From contig PLSJ01000203.1 in assembly GCA_003165115.1 (NCBI GenBank), positions 1 to 6,592 of the forward strand: a stretch of 6,592 nucleotides of DNA, written 5' to 3'. How positions within the stretch are numbered: the first letter of the stretch is position 1; each line of letters begins with the position of its first letter. Below, piece after piece: positions 5,715 through 6,592 of this stretch. The position numbers and the translations under genes are program-made. The notes under the pieces are model-generated. The model did not search any database and was not told where the DNA came from. It saw nothing but the letters and a program-made list of their open reading frames with translations. The DNA comes from Syntrophaceae bacterium (GTDB lineage: Bacteria; Desulfobacterota; Syntrophorhabdia; Syntrophorhabdales; WCHB1-27).

Positions 5715-6592
5715 ATGGCTCGTTTAAGTCTCTCAGAGTGGCTCGCCCGCGCCGAGAAAGACAGGCGTTTCACTGAGAACGCGACATCCATCACACATAT
5801 ACCCGCCTCGGAAGGTAGTTTTGCTCCGTATCCTCGCTGGATAGACCCCATGCTGCAGAAGGTCCTCACCGAACGCGGTATCCATAAGCTCTACAGTCAT
5901 CAGGCCCGCGCGATCGACGTGGTGCATCAGGGCAGGGATGTGGTTCTCGTGACGCCCACGGCCAGCGGCAAGACCCTCTGCTACAACATCCCCGTCCTCC
6001 AGAAGATCATCGAGGAGCCCGAGACCAGGGCCATCTACCTTTTTCCCACAAAAGCCCTGGCCAATGACCAGATGACGGAAGTGCACCGTCTCATCGGCGA
6101 CCTGAAAGCGGACATCAAGACCTTCACGTATGACGGCGACACGCCCGACGACGCCAGGCAGTCAATCCGCAAGCAGGGCCACGTGGTGGTCACCAACCCG
6201 GACATGCTCCATGCAGGCATTCTGCCGCACCATACCAAGTGGCAGAAGCTCTTTTCCAACCTGAAATACGTGGTGGTGGACGAGCTTCATGTCTATCGGG
6301 GCGTATTCGGCAGCCACGTGACGAACGTGTTCCGGCGGCTCAAGAGGGTCGCCCGCTTCTACGGACAGGACCCCATCTTTATCTGCTGTTCGGCGACGGT
6401 TGCAAATCCCAGGGAACACGCGGAGGATCTCGTCGAAAAGAAGATGGTTCTCATCGACGAGAGCGGCGCGCCACGGTCGGCAAAGACCTTCATCCTGTAC
6501 AACCCGCCCATCGTCAACAGGGAACTGGGCATACGCCAGTCGTCGCTGACCGCTGCCCGCAACATGATGAGCGACCTCATACGCAACAAGAT
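5715..6592 (+). CDS. DEAD/DEAH-box helicase, COG1205 (YprA/MrfA-like), 3' end beyond window
   Basis: A superfamily 2 helicase open from ATG 5715 to the right edge (292 complete codons). Family members are about 750-800 residues and carry a C-terminal DUF1998 metal-binding domain, so here only the first RecA-like domain is visible. Motifs: LYSHQARAI (Q-motif-like, 59-67), VTPTASGKT (Walker A, 79-87), LFPTKALANDQ (Ia, 109-119), TNPDMLH (Ib, 160-166), VVDELH (Walker B as DELH, 187-192) and CCSATVANP (III, 224-232). The N-terminal ITHIPASEGSFAPYP stretch is also typical of COG1205. The Bacillus subtilis member MrfA acts with the nuclease MrfB in repair of mitomycin-type DNA damage, and a repair role is inferred here by family only. 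The start is supported by GAGG seven bases upstream. It is the only plus-strand gene and is divergent from the HDAC-family region, so it must have its own promoter upstream of 5715; none was convincing. Confidence 0.93.
   Translation, partial: MARLSLSEWLARAEKDRRFTENATSITHIPASEGSFAPYPRWIDPMLQKVLTERGIHKLYSHQARAIDVVHQGRDVVLVTPTASGKTLCYNIPVLQKIIEEPETRAIYLFPTKALANDQMTEVHRLIGDLKADIKTFTYDGDTPDDARQSIRKQGHVVVTNPDMLHAGILPHHTKWQKLFSNLKYVVVDELHVYRGVFGSHVTNVFRRLKRVARFYGQDPIFICCSATVANPREHAEDLVEKKMVLIDESGAPRSAKTFILYNPPIVNRELGIRQSSLTAARNMMSDLIRNK

Noticed and set aside
5733..6419. Several minus-strand open frames opposite the helicase gene
   Set aside because: The plus-strand frame carries all helicase motifs in order; the opposite frames are shadows.

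Overview
The window (roughly 55-60% GC by eye) looks like the chromosome of an anaerobic, Desulfobacterota-like (deltaproteobacterial) organism. This rests on the gene mix and on a PEP-CTERM tail of the VPIPGA type, so it is an inference. Six of the seven assigned coding regions below position 5300 lie on the minus strand or are minus-strand remnants, and one helicase gene on the plus strand runs off the right edge.

From left to right: a DUF1015/COG4198 gene enters from the left edge and is intact up to its start at 1048. Immediately upstream of it (1060-2050) is a broken reverse-transcriptase gene. It needs a frame change near 1600-1692 and stops before the YxDD catalytic motif. Next (2111 to about 3102) is a broken AarF/UbiB/ABC1-type kinase gene with three lesions: no ordinary start codon at the homology start, a frame-changing internal deletion at 2422-2428, and a missing C-terminal part. 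A short direct and inverted repeat (2094-2127) lies exactly at the broken kinase end. Then come a 101-residue protein of unknown function (3242-3547) and bacterioferritin (3645-4106), both with strong Shine-Dalgarno sequences.

Between bacterioferritin and the next gene are a strong hairpin (4302-4328) and an orphan PEP-CTERM sorting tail (4349-4512) without the rest of its protein. A compact, complete histone-deacetylase-family amidohydrolase follows (4513-5268), preceded by a doubtful 137-codon ORF (5275-5688). At 5715 a COG1205-type (YprA/MrfA-like, usually DUF1998-containing) DEAD/DEAH helicase starts on the plus strand and continues past the window end.

I see no coherent new multi-gene system. 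The most notable signal is a concentration of gene decay: a reverse transcriptase cut before its active site, a kinase carrying what looks like a deletion between short direct repeats, and an isolated sorting tail, all lying among otherwise healthy genes. Bacterioferritin (iron storage and oxidative defence) and the helicase (probably DNA repair) are the functionally clearest intact genes, and nothing in the window ties them into one pathway.
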